64,000 nt of DNA, taken from contig NZ_JAPEOK010000001.1 in the NCBI RefSeq assembly GCF_026341515.1, positions 4,836,001 through 4,900,000 on the forward strand, written 5' to 3'. Positions within the stretch are counted from its first letter, which is position 1; every line of letters begins with the position of its first letter. A model generated the notes under the pieces. The model was given only the letters and a program-made list of their open reading frames with translations, was not told the DNA's origin and searched no databases. The stretch comes from Streptomyces sp. NBC_00878 (GTDB lineage: Bacteria; Actinomycetota; Actinomycetes; Streptomycetales; Streptomycetaceae). Below are positions 1-9,618 of the stretch, one piece after another. Position numbers and translations under genes: made by a program.

Positions 1-390
1 GTCCTCCAGCGGGGGCGGCGGTGTGTCGTACGAGCGGCGCCACAGCATGAACTGCTCCTCGCCGAACTCCGCGAGGGTCTGCGCCTTGTCCTTGCCCTGG
101 AGGGCGCCGTAGTGGCGCTCGTTCAGGCGCCAGCTGCGCTGGACCGGGATCCAGTGGCGGTCCGCGGATTCGAGGGCCAGTTGGGCCGTGCGGATCGCAC
201 GCTTCTGGAGGGACGTGTGGACCACGTCGGGGAGAAGGTCGGCGTCCTTCAGGAGCTCGCCGCCGCGGACTGCCTCCTTCTCGCCCTTCTCGTTGAGGTT
301 GACGTCCACCCAGCCGGTGAACAGGTTCTTGGCGTTCCATTCGCTCTCGCCGTGGCGGAGGAGGATCAGCTTGTACGGTGCGTCGGCCAT
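1..390 (-). CDS. gpmA: 2,3-bisphosphoglycerate-dependent phosphoglycerate mutase, N-terminal part
   Basis: Interconverts 3- and 2-phosphoglycerate in cytosolic glycolysis and gluconeogenesis. Read from the ATG at 390 leftwards, the frame stays open to the window edge (130 codons), so the C-terminus is missing. The catalytic histidine motif [10 protein letters not shown] lies near residues 9-18, followed by [15 protein letters not shown] and the [10 protein letters not shown] segment, all hallmark dPGM sequences. The full family protein is about 250 residues. The gene diverges from the MFS gene at 635; the 244 bp between them hold no motif I can support. Identity is near certain. Confidence 0.96.
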   Translation of the reverse strand, partial: MADAPYKLILLRHGESEWNAKNLFTGWVDVNLNEKGEKEAVRGGELLKDADLLPDVVHTSLQKRAIRTAQLALESADRHWIPVQRSWRLNERHYGALQGKDKAQTLAEFGEEQFMLWRRSYDTPPPPLED

Positions 391-634
391 GGCCCCGAGC
401 GTAATCGAACCCCCGGATCGCCCGCTGCCCCGCCCGGAACCCGGACAGGGGAGGGCAGACGGGAGGCAAGCGGCACAGCCGGCGGCAGGGCGAACCGCGG
501 GCGCGTGGCCGAGAGTTGGCGGCTTCTGCCAGCGGCTTCCGTTAATTGAGTGGACCCCGCCCGCTGCGTACTCGTAAGTTGCGCTCATTGCCTGAGCCGC
601 TTACACGTCGCCCATGCGCACCCGGGGGTCATCG

Positions 635-2005
635 ATGCCACTCACGTCCCTGAGACGTGTCGCCCGCGAGACCGTGTCCGGGCTCCCCCGCGAGTTCTGG
701 TGGCTGTGGACCAGCACGCTCGTCAACCGGCTCGGCGCGTTCGTCGCCGCCTTCATGGCGCTCTATCTCACCCTCGACCGCGGCTACTCCGCCTCGTACG
801 CCGGACTCGTCGCCGCGCTCCACGGGCTCGGCGGTGTCATCTCCTCCCTCGGCGCGGGCGTCCTCACGGACCGGCTCGGGCGGCGGCCCACCCTCCTCAT
901 CGCCCAGTCGTCGACCGCCGTCTGCGTCGCGCTGCTCGGCTTCGTGCACCACCCGATCACGATCGCCGCCGTCGCCTTCCTGGTGGGCATGGCCAGCAAT
1001 GCATCCCGGCCCGCCGTGCAGGCGATGATCGCCGACATCGTCCGGCCGGAAGACCGCGTGCGGGCCTTCTCCCTCAACTACTGGGCGATCAACCTCGGGT
1101 TCGCCATCTCCTCCGCGGCGGCCGGGTTCATCGCCGAGTACAGCTATCTCGCCGGGTTCCTTCTTGAGGCCGGGATGACGCTGGCCTGCGCGGTCGTCGT
1201 CTTCGCGAAGCTGCCCGAGTCACGGCCCGAGCGGGCGGCGAAGGAGGTCGGCGAACCCGAGGTCGGGCTCGGGACGGTGCTCCGCGACCGGCGTTTCATG
1301 GGCGTCGTCGGGCTGTCCTTCCTCATCGCGCTGATCATCCAGCAGGCGTTCGTGGGACTGCCCGTGGCGATGGGCCGGGCCGGGTTCACGCCCGCCGACT
1401 ACGGCATGGCGATCGCCGTCAACGGCGTCCTCATCGTCGTCCTCCAGATCCCGGTCACCCGTTTCATCGAGCACCGCGATCCGCGACGCCTGCTCGTCGT
1501 CTCCTCGCTCCTCGTCGGGTACGGATTCGGCCTCACCGCCTTCGCCGGCTCGGTCGGCGTCTTCGCCCTCACGGTCTGCGTCTGGACCCTCGGCGAGATC
1601 GTGAACGCGCCCACCCAGACGAGCCTCGTCGTTCGCCTGTCCCCGACGCATGGCCGCGGCCGGTACCAGGGCATGTACACCATGTCCTGGTCCGCGGCCG
1701 CCCTCGTCGCGCCCCTGATGTCCGGTCTCGTCATCGACCGGTACGGGGCGGAGTGGCTGTGGGCCGCGTGCGCGGTCGTCGGCACGGTGGCCGGTGTGGG
1801 GTATGGGGCGCTCATGCGGCAACTGCCGGAGCCGGATGCCCCGGACACCGTGAACGCTCCGGACACCCTGAACGCCCCGAACATCCCGAACATCCCGGCC
1901 GCCGCGGCCGTCCCGGAGGAGCCGGAGGAGCCGGAGGGCAAGGCCCCGGACGCCGCCGAGGCGTGTACTCCCGTACGTCTCAGGGATGCATCCTCGCCCC
2001 CTTGA
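635..2005 (+). CDS. MFS transporter
   Basis: Twelve-helix major facilitator protein, 456 residues, probably a proton-coupled exporter in the cell membrane; substrate unknown. The loop 2-3 signature appears as GAGVLTDRLGRRP, and hydrophobic segments run to about residue 400. The C-terminus is a hydrophilic tail rich in Pro, Ala, Asn and Glu (PNIPNIPAAAAVPEEPEEPEG) with short repeats. I prefer the ATG at 635 because it is nearer the conserved MFS core; an in-frame ATG at 614 is possible. The 3' end overlaps the convergent DUF2000 gene by 26 bp, so there is no room for a normal terminator between them. Confidence 0.88.
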   Translation: MPLTSLRRVARETVSGLPREFWWLWTSTLVNRLGAFVAAFMALYLTLDRGYSASYAGLVAALHGLGGVISSLGAGVLTDRLGRRPTLLIAQSSTAVCVALLGFVHHPITIAAVAFLVGMASNASRPAVQAMIADIVRPEDRVRAFSLNYWAINLGFAISSAAAGFIAEYSYLAGFLLEAGMTLACAVVVFAKLPESRPERAAKEVGEPEVGLGTVLRDRRFMGVVGLSFLIALIIQQAFVGLPVAMGRAGFTPADYGMAIAVNGVLIVVLQIPVTRFIEHRDPRRLLVVSSLLVGYGFGLTAFAGSVGVFALTVCVWTLGEIVNAPTQTSLVVRLSPTHGRGRYQGMYTMSWSAAALVAPLMSGLVIDRYGAEWLWAACAVVGTVAGVGYGALMRQLPEPDAPDTVNAPDTLNAPNIPNIPAAAAVPEEPEEPEGKAPDAAEACTPVRLRDASSPP

Positions 2006-2435
2006 GCACCTTGTCCACCGCGTTGCGCGGTCCGTACACCGCGAGGCCCACCAGATCCAGTTCCGCGGTCCGTACGGCCCGTACCGCCGCGCGGTTGTCT
2101 CGGTCATGGCCGGTGGTGAACAGGTCGGAGGTGAAGAGCGCGCGGGGCAGCGCCCGGGACAGCACGCGCGCGTGGGCCGCCGTCAGTGTCTCCTTCGTAC
2201 CCTCGAAGACCAGGACCGGCTGCCGGAACATCGGCAGGTAGCCGATACCGTCCGCGTCCTCGTACGGCTCTCCGATCACCTCGGGTACGGACGCCCCGAT
2301 CCCGCTCACGAGGAACGCGGTCACGTTCAGCCGCTGCCACGGCTCCAGGTCCTCCCGCAGCAGGACGGCGATCTTTGTGTCGAAGCGGACGGGTTCGGCG
2401 CGGACAGGTTCCGTGGGGAGAGGTTCGGCGTTCAT
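1980..2435 (-). CDS. DUF2000 family protein
   Basis: Encodes 151 residues beginning MNAEPLPTEPVRAEPV. The core FDTKIAVLLREDLEPWQRLNV and the later GIGYLPMFRQPVLVFEG match the DUF2000 family (a PTH2-like fold of unknown activity) as I know it. The frame stays open upstream of 2435, but that extension is Cys/Ser-rich antisense of the AraC gene and is not credible. The gene is divergent from the AraC regulator with only 49 bp between starts, so the regulator is the obvious candidate to control it. Biochemical function is unknown. Confidence 0.8.
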   Translation of the reverse strand: MNAEPLPTEPVRAEPVRFDTKIAVLLREDLEPWQRLNVTAFLVSGIGASVPEVIGEPYEDADGIGYLPMFRQPVLVFEGTKETLTAAHARVLSRALPRALFTSDLFTTGHDRDNRAAVRAVRTAELDLVGLAVYGPRNAVDKVLKGARMHP

Positions 2436-2484
2436 GCACTGAGACTGCCGAGCTCCGTACGCGCCCGTCTTGTACGTTCCTTGC

Positions 2485-3393
2485 ATGGTGCCCCAGCGTG
2501 AAGTCTCCGCCTGGCGCCCGCGCGTACCGGGTGTCGTGGAGGTTTTCCACGCCCACTTCACTGAGTACGCGTATCCGATGCACGTCCATGACGCGTGGAC
2601 GCTGCTGATCGTCGACGCCGGGGCCGTGCGGTACGACCTCGACCGGCACGAGCACGGCACCCCGCACGACTCGGTCTCGCTGCTCCCGCCGCACGTCCCG
2701 CACAACGGGTCGCCGGTCACGCCGTACGGCTTCCGCAAGCGTGTGCTGTACCTGGACCTCAGCCGGCTCGACGAGACCTACATCGGTCCGGCGGTCGACA
2801 CCCCGGACCTCGTCGACCCCGTACTGCGCCGGCGCGTCGGGCAGTTGCACACCGCCCTCGCCCACCCGGGCGACGAACTGGAGGCAGAGAGCAGGCTGAC
2901 CCTGATCGGGGAGCGGCTGCGCGGCCATCTGCGGCCCGGGGCCCGGGCAGGAAAGGGGTCGGGGAAGGGGGCGGGGAAGGGGACGGGGACTAGGACTAGG
3001 ACTAGGACGGGGGACGATCTCTCGCATCGCTCCTACCAGGCCGCCGACCGGCCCCTCGCCCACCGTCTGCGCGAACTCCTCGACGAGCGGCTCGTCCAGG
3101 GTGTGAACCTGGAGGAGGCCGCGCGGCTGTTGCACGCCCACCCCGCCCACCTGGTACGGGCGTTCAGCGGCGCCTTCGGGATCGCCCCGCACCAGTATCT
3201 GATGGCCCGCCGCGTCGACCTCGCCCGCCGCCTTCTCCTGGATGGCCGCGTGCCGGGCGAGGTGGCGGCGGAGACCGGCTTCTACGACCAGTCGCATCTG
3301 ACCCGCCACTTCAAACGGCTGGTCGGGGTGGCTCCGGGGCGCTACCGCGTCAGCGCAGGCATGGCCCGCAGAGGCCGCAGAGGCCGCAGCTAG
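2485..3393 (+). CDS. AraC family transcriptional regulator with AraC-type sensing domain
   Basis: DNA-binding regulator of 302 residues. An N-terminal cupin-like sensing domain (MHVHDAWTLLIVDAGAVRYDL, SLLPPHVPHNG) is followed by a C-terminal double HTH (LEEAARLLHAHPAHLVRAF and VAAETGFYDQSHLTRHFKR). The linker at about residues 150-175 is a Gly/Lys then Thr/Arg run encoded by a GGGGAAGG/ACTAGG microsatellite at about 2945-3010. The start is the ATG at 2485. The stop TAG lies inside a CTAG that forms the left edge of the following IS630 element, so the native C-terminus may have been altered by the insertion. Confidence 0.88.
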   Translation: MVPQREVSAWRPRVPGVVEVFHAHFTEYAYPMHVHDAWTLLIVDAGAVRYDLDRHEHGTPHDSVSLLPPHVPHNGSPVTPYGFRKRVLYLDLSRLDETYIGPAVDTPDLVDPVLRRRVGQLHTALAHPGDELEAESRLTLIGERLRGHLRPGARAGKGSGKGAGKGTGTRTRTRTGDDLSHRSYQAADRPLAHRLRELLDERLVQGVNLEEAARLLHAHPAHLVRAFSGAFGIAPHQYLMARRVDLARRLLLDGRVPGEVAAETGFYDQSHLTRHFKRLVGVAPGRYRVSAGMARRGRRGRS

Positions 3394-4740
3394 TGCTCTG
3401 ACCGGAAACGATCACCGGATTGGTGCCGACTGGCCTTGCGCCGGTTGGATGTGACGACACGTCCGATCGGCGCGGGGAGGCGCGGTGGCAGAGCCGGTCA
3501 GGGTTCGCAGGCTGACCGAGCAGGAGGGGCAGAAGCTGCAGCGGATCGTGAGGCGAGGCACCACCAGCACGGTGCGCTTCCGCCGGGCGATGATGCTGCT
3601 GGCCTCGGCGGGCGGGAACACCGTGCCGGTGATCGCGAATTTGGTCCAGGCGGACGAGGACACCGTTCGTGACATGATCCACCGCTTCAACGAGATCGGG
3701 CTGGCCTGCCTGGACCCTCGGTGGGCGGGAGGCCGTCCCCGCCTCCTCAGCGATGACGACGAGGAGTTCGTTATCCAGACAGCCGCCACCCGCCCCACCA
3801 AGCTTGGCAAACCCTTCACCCGCTGGTCGATCCGCAAGCTCGCCGACCATCTGCGGCGCAACGTCGCCCGACCGATACGCATCGGCCGCGAGGCCCTGCG
3901 CTGCCTGCTTGCGCGCCGCGGCGTGACGTTCCAGCGGACCAAGACCTGGAAGGAATCCAGCGACCCGGACTTCGACGCCAAACTGGAGCGGATCGAGTAC
4001 GCGCTGACCGAACGGCCCGACCGGACCTTCGCCTTCGCCGAGTTCGGACCGCTCGGCATCCGCCCGACCTCCGGGTCCTGCTGGGCCAGGAAGGGTCGCA
4101 CCGACCGGCTGCCGGCGACCTTCCACCGCACCCATGGGGTGACGTACTTCCACGGCTGCTACTCGGTCGGCGACGACACCCTGTGGGGCATCAACCGGCG
4201 CCGCAAAGGCATCGGGCCCACCTGGGCCGCGCTCAGGTCGATCCGTGCGGCACGCCCCGACGGTGCCCCGATCTACGTGATCCTGGACAACCTCTCCGCC
4301 CACAAGAACGCGCACATCCTGCGCTGGGCAGTCAGGAACAAGGTCGAGCTGTGCTTCACCCCGACGAACGCATCTTGGGCGAACCCGATCGAGGCGCACT
4401 TCGGCCCTCTGCGGCAGTTCACCATCGCCAACTCCAACCACCGCAACCACACCACACAGACCCGAGCACTCCACGCCTACCTGCGTTGGCGCAACGCCAA
4501 CGCCCGACACCCCGACGTACTGGCCGCCCAACGCCGCGAGCGCGCCCGCATCCGCAGCGAGAAGGGCATCCGCTGGGGCGGACGCTCACTGCCCGTCACA
4601 GCCTGACGCCTCGCTCACGACCGCCGCCGAGCCGACCACCGCACTCACCCCCGGCGCCGGGCTGGGACCGGGCTGTGCAGTGACCGGCCGCGGGCTGAGC
4701 CGTAATTCGTTTGACCGGGCCACGGGTCAACGCTGCACTG
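3393..4740 (+). mobile_element. Solo IS630-family element, right end uncertain
   Basis: The left end reads CTAG then GTGCTCTGACCGG, the same C-TA-G plus GTG layout as the intact IS630 copies elsewhere in this window, so the element probably begins at the G of 3393 after a TA target. I could not find a convincing inverted match downstream of the transposase. A degraded end near 4730-4740 (GCTGCACTG) is only a guess. The element differs clearly from the pair at 15.7 and 18.4 kb. Confidence 0.6.
3485..4606 (+). CDS. IS630-family transposase, probably catalytically dead
   Basis: A 373-residue DDE transposase with a GTG start. The N-terminal HTH (ARRLTEQEGQ-like, with VRDMIHRFNEIGLACLDPRWAGGRPRL) and the DDE region are recognisable. 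The second Asp is in VILDNLSAHKN and the final Glu in SWANPIEAHFG. The first catalytic Asp is missing: the motif that reads FAFDQFGPL in the 15.8 kb copy reads FAFAEFGPL here, with Ala at residue 185 (codon GCC at 4037-4039). One A-to-C change from GAC would explain it. On family knowledge this should abolish strand transfer. Confidence 0.9.
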   Translation: MAEPVRVRRLTEQEGQKLQRIVRRGTTSTVRFRRAMMLLASAGGNTVPVIANLVQADEDTVRDMIHRFNEIGLACLDPRWAGGRPRLLSDDDEEFVIQTAATRPTKLGKPFTRWSIRKLADHLRRNVARPIRIGREALRCLLARRGVTFQRTKTWKESSDPDFDAKLERIEYALTERPDRTFAFAEFGPLGIRPTSGSCWARKGRTDRLPATFHRTHGVTYFHGCYSVGDDTLWGINRRRKGIGPTWAALRSIRAARPDGAPIYVILDNLSAHKNAHILRWAVRNKVELCFTPTNASWANPIEAHFGPLRQFTIANSNHRNHTTQTRALHAYLRWRNANARHPDVLAAQRRERARIRSEKGIRWGGRSLPVTA

Positions 4741-4792
4741 TGGCGGGACACCACGAGTCGTGGTGCCGGTACCCGAGGAGGCAGCGGCAGCA

Positions 4793-6025
4793 ATGGAGAT
4801 CCGTTCCACGACCGACAAGGATCTCGACGTCTTCGTCGACACAGTCCATGCCGCGTTCGGGCGCTTCCCGGAAACCCCGGTCGAGGGCGGCGGGCTGTGG
4901 TGGTCGGCGCTCGAAATGGACCGCTGCCTGCTCGCCCTGACGGCGGACGGGCGGCCCGTCGGCACCGCCGCCGCGCATCCTTTCGAACTCACTCTGCCCG
5001 GTGAGATCCTCGTCCCGGCCTCCGGGGTGACCGCCGTCGGCGTCCTGCCCTCCCACCGGCGCCAAGGCGTGCTCAGTACGATGATGCGGCACCAGCTCAC
5101 CGAGTTGCGGGCCCGAGGAGAGTTCCTCTCCGTGCTGCTGGCCTCCGAGGCCCCGATCTACGGCAGGTTCGGCTACGGACCGGCGACCTACACGGCGCGG
5201 CTGACGGTGCCACGCCACCGGGCCGCTCTCGTCGTTCCCCGGGCCCGCACCGTGGCGGGCGCCCCAGCGGCCGGCTCGGACAACGGCTCGGTCGAGGTGC
5301 TGCGTCGGGCCGAGTGCGGCGAGATTCTGGAAGAGGTCTACGACCGGTATCGCCGTGCCCAGCCCGGCGCGCTGTCCCGGCCGCACCGCTGGTGGGCCTT
5401 GCGCGCGGGGCAGCCCCCGATCTCGCCGGCGCCGCGCTACGTCGCCGTTCACCGGGACGCCGACGGCGTCCCGGACGGGTACGCCAGCTACTCGATCGGC
5501 GAACCCAACACCTTGACAGTCGACGAGACCATCGCCACCGACGACGCCGTCTTCATGGCCCTGGCCCGGTACGTACTCGGACACGACCTGGTCACTCAGG
5601 TCGTGTTCCAGCATGTCCCGCCCGGGCACCCACTGCGCTGGCAGCTCGCGGACTTCCGCGCTGGCGAGGTGAGCGGCGACATGGACTGGCTCTACGTACG
5701 GCTCCTTGACATCCCGCATGCGCTGACCGCACGTGGCTGGTTCACGGACGGCGAACTCGTCCTCGACGTCGACGACCCGTTCCTCGGCGAACACGGCAGC
5801 TACCTGCTGACTGTCCAGGAAGGCAAGGCCGACTGCATCCCGACAGACCGGGAGCCCGACCTGTCCCTGGACATACGCGACCTGGGCTCGATCTACCTCG
5901 GCGGCACCGCCCCGAGCACGCTCGTGCGTGCCGGACACATCCGGGCCCACCACCCGAGCGCGGCCACCCTCGCCGACGCCCTCTTCCGCGCCGACCGTCC
6001 CCCGCACTGCCTGCACTGGTTCTGA
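4793..6025 (+). CDS. Eis-like GNAT N-acetyltransferase
   Basis: Encodes 410 residues of the enhanced-intracellular-survival (Eis) family, which acetylates amines on aminoglycosides, peptides or small polyamines using acetyl-CoA. The acetyl-CoA loop GVLPSHRRQGVLSTMMRHQL is at about residues 85-104. The conserved APIYGRFGYGPAT tyrosine (general acid in Eis) follows. The chain ends in HWF, whose terminal carboxylate is catalytic in this family. The ATG at 4793 is chosen over the upstream GTG at 4760 because GAGGAG lies 12 bases before it. The gene sits between an IS630 element and ybjN-mshA, so it may be an insertion relative to related genomes. Substrate is unknown. Confidence 0.85.
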   Translation: MEIRSTTDKDLDVFVDTVHAAFGRFPETPVEGGGLWWSALEMDRCLLALTADGRPVGTAAAHPFELTLPGEILVPASGVTAVGVLPSHRRQGVLSTMMRHQLTELRARGEFLSVLLASEAPIYGRFGYGPATYTARLTVPRHRAALVVPRARTVAGAPAAGSDNGSVEVLRRAECGEILEEVYDRYRRAQPGALSRPHRWWALRAGQPPISPAPRYVAVHRDADGVPDGYASYSIGEPNTLTVDETIATDDAVFMALARYVLGHDLVTQVVFQHVPPGHPLRWQLADFRAGEVSGDMDWLYVRLLDIPHALTARGWFTDGELVLDVDDPFLGEHGSYLLTVQEGKADCIPTDREPDLSLDIRDLGSIYLGGTAPSTLVRAGHIRAHHPSAATLADALFRADRPPHCLHWF

Positions 6026-6356
6026 CCGCGCGCTCGCCGACCCTGTAGAAGTCCCGTTAGCCCATAGTCACCCGCTGGGGCGGATGCTCCCGACGCGCGA
6101 AGGGGTGAGTGGGCGTGGCCGGGAGCGGGGGGCGGCGGCGACGGCCGGGCTGGAACAGGCGCGCCGTCACGAACGGCCGGACAACCTGGCCTCCCTGCGG
6201 CGGCTCGACGAGGAACTGCCCGCCATGCTGACTCGTCCACGGGCGGGCGGTCCGGGAATGAATCGCTGACCTGGGCATGCTGCCACGCCATGCCGGTGAA
6301 CCTATGCGGTCACAGCACTAGACCCGGCGTCGGCAGGGCATTGCAGGGCGGCGGCG
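6026..6356. other. Intergenic region without a supportable gene
   Basis: These 331 bp separate the Eis-like gene from the end of ybjN. A plus-strand open stretch ending at 6269 translates to an Arg/Glu-rich segment (LEQARRHERPDNLASLRRLD). It has no start or relatives I recognise and may be a gene remnant. I see no clear terminator. Confidence 0.4.
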
Positions 6357-6860
6357 CTAACCGTCGGTCGAACTCCGCGTCAGATGACCGAACGCGTCCA
6401 AGTTGCGCGTGGACTCGCCGCGCGACACCCGCCAGGCGTACTCCTTGCGGATCGCGGAGGCGAAACCGAGCTCCAGGAGGGTGTTGAAGCTGCCGTCGGC
6501 GGCCTCCAGGACCGAGCCGAGGAGCCGGTCGACCTCGTCGGCGGTGACCGCGGCGAGCGGGAGCTTGCCCGCCACATAAATGTCGCCGAGGCGGTCGACC
6601 GCGTAACTCACTCCGTAGAGCTTGAGGTTGCGCTCCAGGAGCCAGCGGTGGACGCCGGCCTCGTTCTCGTCCGGGTGCCGGATCACGAAGGCGTTGAGCG
6701 ACAGGGAGTGCTTGCCGACGATCAGTGAGACGGTCGTCGACAACTTGCGGGTGCCGGGGAGCTTCACCACGAAATGGCCGGGCTCAGGACACTCCCACTC
6801 GATGTCGGCGTCCTTCAGGACCCCCTCGATGGTCCCCGCCGCGCGCTCTACGTCAGCCAT
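6357..6860 (-). CDS. YbjN domain-containing protein
   Basis: Encodes 167 residues with the YbjN fold (a type III secretion chaperone-like alpha/beta domain). Typical segments are [40 protein letters not shown] and [21 protein letters not shown]. Its ATG at 6860 lies inside the 3' end of mshA with an 8-bp overlap, so the two are almost certainly co-transcribed and translationally coupled. This mshA-ybjN pairing is common in actinomycetes. Molecular role is unknown; the E. coli namesake affects stress and motility phenotypes. Confidence 0.88.
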   Translation of the reverse strand: MADVERAAGTIEGVLKDADIEWECPEPGHFVVKLPGTRKLSTTVSLIVGKHSLSLNAFVIRHPDENEAGVHRWLLERNLKLYGVSYAVDRLGDIYVAGKLPLAAVTADEVDRLLGSVLEAADGSFNTLLELGFASAIRKEYAWRVSRGESTRNLDAFGHLTRSSTDG

Positions 6861-8190
6861 GGTGGGAGCGTACGTGACGGCGGTGATCGTGCATGGCCGC
6901 CGTGTAGACGTCCGCCGTGGCGGCGGCCGCCGTGTCCCAGCCGAAGGACTTGGCGTGCCAGGCGGCAGCCGCGCCCATCCGGTCGGGGAGTGCCCGGTTG
7001 TCGGCGAAATCGCGCAGCACGCGCGCGTAGTCGACGGGATTGTGCCCCGGTACCAAAAAGCCCGTCTCCTTGTGGCGCACCGCGACGGGCAGACCGCCCA
7101 CGGCAGCCGCGAGGACGGGAGTGCCGGCCGCCTGTGCCTCTATGGCGACGAGCCCGAAGGACTCACTGTAGGAGGGCATCACGAGGACGGACGCGGCCCG
7201 GAACCAGTCGGCGAGCTGCTCCTGACCGACCGGCGGCCGGAACCGTACGACATCGGCGATACCGAGCCGGGCGGCGAGTTTCTGCAGGCCCTCGGGCTTG
7301 GCGAGGCCGCTGCCGCTCGGACCGCCCACTACGGGGACGACGATGTTCGAGCGGAGGTCGGGCCGCTCGTCCAGGAGGACGGCCACCGCGCGCAGCAGCA
7401 CGTCGGGCGCCTTGAGGGGCTGGATGCGACCGGCGAAGAGCGGTATCAGGGCGTCCTGCGGGAGGCCGAGCCGGGCGCGGGCGGCGGCGCGGCCGTCGGC
7501 CGGGCGGAAGCGGTCGAGGTTCACGCCCGGGTGGACGACCGCGACCTTGCCGGGCTCGGCGTCGTAGTGGCGTACGAGTTCGTCGGCCTCTTCGGAGGTG
7601 TTGGCGATGAGGCGGTCGGCGGCGCGCACGATCTGTGTCTCGCCGATGACCCGGGCGGCGGGCTCGGGGGTGTCGCCGTCGGCCAGGGCGGCGTTCTTGA
7701 CCTTCGCCATGGTGTGCATCGCGTGCACCAGGGGCGCGCCCCAGCGCTCGGCGGCGAGCCAGCCGACGTGGCCGGAGAGCCAGTAGTGCGAGTGCACCAG
7801 GTCGTAGTGGCCGGGGCGGTGACCGGCCCAGGCCTGCATCACCCCGTGCGTGAACGCGCAGAGCTGGGCGGGCAGGTCCTCCTTGGCGAGGCCTTCGTAC
7901 GGGCCGGCGTCCACGTGGCGTACGAGGACACCGGGCGCGAGTTCCACCTTCGGTGGGAGGGCGCCGGTCGTCGCGCGCGTGAAGATCTCGACCTCGATGT
8001 TGATCGCGGCGAGGCGCTGGGCCAGCTCCACGATGTAGACGTTCATGCCGCCGGCGTCGCCCGTACCGGGCTGGTGCAGTGGTGAGGTGTGTACGGAGAG
8101 CATCGCGACGCGGCGTGGCCGGCGGTGCAGCCTGAGCCTCGAAGAGGCCGCCGGGGAGCGGCGTCCGAGCCTGCTCACGTACTGGCTCAC
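6853..8190 (-). CDS. mshA: D-inositol-3-phosphate glycosyltransferase (mycothiol biosynthesis)
   Basis: Transfers GlcNAc from UDP-GlcNAc to 1L-myo-inositol 3-phosphate, the first step of mycothiol synthesis in the cytosol. This GT4/GT-B enzyme has 445 residues. The N-terminal [20 protein letters not shown] loop and the C-terminal [21 protein letters not shown] segment (EX7E motif) are diagnostic; GVNLDRFRP and [12 protein letters not shown] are also present. I chose the GTG at 8190 because AAGGAGGA sits just upstream. The reading frame continues to 8343, but that part is low-complexity His/Arg/Thr sequence. The gene is first in a two-gene unit with ybjN. Confidence 0.95.
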   Translation of the reverse strand: MSQYVSRLGRRSPAASSRLRLHRRPRRVAMLSVHTSPLHQPGTGDAGGMNVYIVELAQRLAAINIEVEIFTRATTGALPPKVELAPGVLVRHVDAGPYEGLAKEDLPAQLCAFTHGVMQAWAGHRPGHYDLVHSHYWLSGHVGWLAAERWGAPLVHAMHTMAKVKNAALADGDTPEPAARVIGETQIVRAADRLIANTSEEADELVRHYDAEPGKVAVVHPGVNLDRFRPADGRAAARARLGLPQDALIPLFAGRIQPLKAPDVLLRAVAVLLDERPDLRSNIVVPVVGGPSGSGLAKPEGLQKLAARLGIADVVRFRPPVGQEQLADWFRAASVLVMPSYSESFGLVAIEAQAAGTPVLAAAVGGLPVAVRHKETGFLVPGHNPVDYARVLRDFADNRALPDRMGAAAAWHAKSFGWDTAAAATADVYTAAMHDHRRHVRSHHG

Positions 8191-8808
8191 GTGGCGTTCC
8201 TCCTTGCTGCGGACGTGCTCTGACCGTGGTGTGGACGGGCTCTGAACTGTGGTGCGGGCACGTGTGGCCGTGGTGCGGGCATGCCTGACGGAGGACGTGG
8301 AGCGCCCTCCAGGTGCTTGAACGCCGGAGGGCCCCGCCCTCATTTCCTCTTTGCCGAATCATTACCGCCTATCGCTCAACTGTTCGGGGGTGTGGTGCGT
8401 GGTGGAGGTGGGGCTCGCCCCGGGGATCTTTCTCGCCCCCGCCGCCCCTACCCATTCCCGTCCCTTACTCGGGGGCTCCGCCCCCGAACCCCCGCTCCTC
8501 AAACGCCGGAGGGGCTGAAAGAAATGCCTCAGGCGCTAGAGAAACCCCAGGGCCGAGATGCTTAGGGGCGCGGGGCCCTGACATTTGCGGCTCCGCCGCG
8601 GGGCGCGACCAGCCACGACGAACCCGCACCTCTCGACACGAACGAGCACACCCCTAAGCCCGTCCGGCGCTTGAGGACGAGGCCGTCCAGGCCGACAGCG
8701 GGGGCCTGGGGGCGGCAGCCCCCAGCAAGGCCCACACGAGCACCGCCCACACCAGCAAGGCCCACACCAGCGAGCCTCACCACAAAGGCACCGCATACCC
8801 TTACCCCC
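8191..8808. repeat. Long intergenic region with Streptomyces-type GC-rich repeats
   Basis: There is no gene in these 618 bp between the divergent mshA and methyltransferase genes. Dispersed repeat units are visible: CTTGAACGCCGGAGGG near 8317, GGGGGCTCCGCCCCCGAACC leading into CTCAAACGCCGGAGGGGCT (8471-8517), GGGGCGCGACCAGCCACGAC (8600-8620) and the inverted form GTCCGGCGCTTGAGGACGAG near 8665-8685. Such units occur many times in Streptomyces genomes, usually near transcript ends. A related unit occurs at 12.85 kb. Confidence 0.65.
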
Positions 8809-9618
8809 ATGACAGCCCGCGCAGCGACCCCCGTGGGGACGGTCACGCGCGGCACCACCAACCCGAACCGCCTCCGCCGCATGGACCGCTGGATCGCGGC
8901 CACCCACGGCACCGAACTCCGCAGGTCGGACACCCCCGTGGCCGTCGACCTCGGATACGGCGCGGCCCCCTGGACGGCGGTGGAGCTGCTCCAACGCCTC
9001 CGTACCGTCGCTCCACGCGCGCGCGTGGTGGGCGTGGAGATCGACCCGGCCCGGGTCGCGTCCGCCAAGCCGTGCGAACGCGAGGGGCTGGCCTTCCGGC
9101 ACGGCGGCTTCGAGATCCCCCTGCCGGAACGGCCCGCCCTGATCCGCGCGGCGAACGTACTGCGGCAGTACGAGGAGGCGGAGGTCGCCGCGGTCTGGGC
9201 GCGGCTGTGCGCCCGCCTCGCTCCGGCGTGCGCCGACTCGCGGGGCGGGCTCCTCGTCGAGGGCACGTGTGACGAGATCGGCCGCCGGCACGTGTGGGTC
9301 GCGCTCGGCCCCGAGGGCCCGCGGACGGTCACGTTCGCCACCCGCCTCGGCTCCCTGGACCGCCCGTCCGACCTGGCCGAACGCCTCCCCAAGGCACTGA
9401 TCCACCGCAATGTCCCGGGCGAACCGGTGCACGCCTTCCTCCGCGATTTCGACCGCGCGTGGGCAGCCGCGGCGCCGTACGCCTCGTACGGCGCCCGACA
9501 GCGCTGGATCCGGGCCGTACGAGATCTGGCGGCGGACTGGCCGGTCACGGACGGGGCGGCGCGCTGGCGGCAGGGCGAAGTGACCGTGCGCTGGGAGGCG
9601 TTGGCGCCCGCCTCGTAA
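8809..9618 (+). CDS. Class I SAM-dependent methyltransferase, substrate unknown
   Basis: Encodes 269 residues. Motif I reads VAVDLGYGAAPWTAVELL and is followed by the acidic end of strand 2 in VVGVEIDPARV, a Rossmann-fold methyltransferase pattern. LIRAANVLRQYEEAEV corresponds to the motif IV region, and LVEGTCDEIGRRHVWVAL follows. I chose the ATG at 8809; the open frame back to 8671 is repeat-region sequence. It stands alone between a repeat-rich gap and the NlpC/P60 gene. The substrate cannot be deduced. Confidence 0.78.
   Translation: MTARAATPVGTVTRGTTNPNRLRRMDRWIAATHGTELRRSDTPVAVDLGYGAAPWTAVELLQRLRTVAPRARVVGVEIDPARVASAKPCEREGLAFRHGGFEIPLPERPALIRAANVLRQYEEAEVAAVWARLCARLAPACADSRGGLLVEGTCDEIGRRHVWVALGPEGPRTVTFATRLGSLDRPSDLAERLPKALIHRNVPGEPVHAFLRDFDRAWAAAAPYASYGARQRWIRAVRDLAADWPVTDGAARWRQGEVTVRWEALAPAS

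Noticed and set aside
1220..2107. Long antisense reading frames opposite the MFS, hsdR, hsdM, STAND and other genes
   Set aside because: High GC at third codon positions produces long open frames in other phases. These show Arg/Pro/Gly-rich low-complexity protein with no motifs, while the opposite strand encodes clear families.
4607..4792. A clear right inverted repeat for the solo IS630
   Set aside because: No sequence matching the inverse of GTGCTCTGACCGG was found. Only a weak GCTGCACTG near 4735 could be a decayed end.
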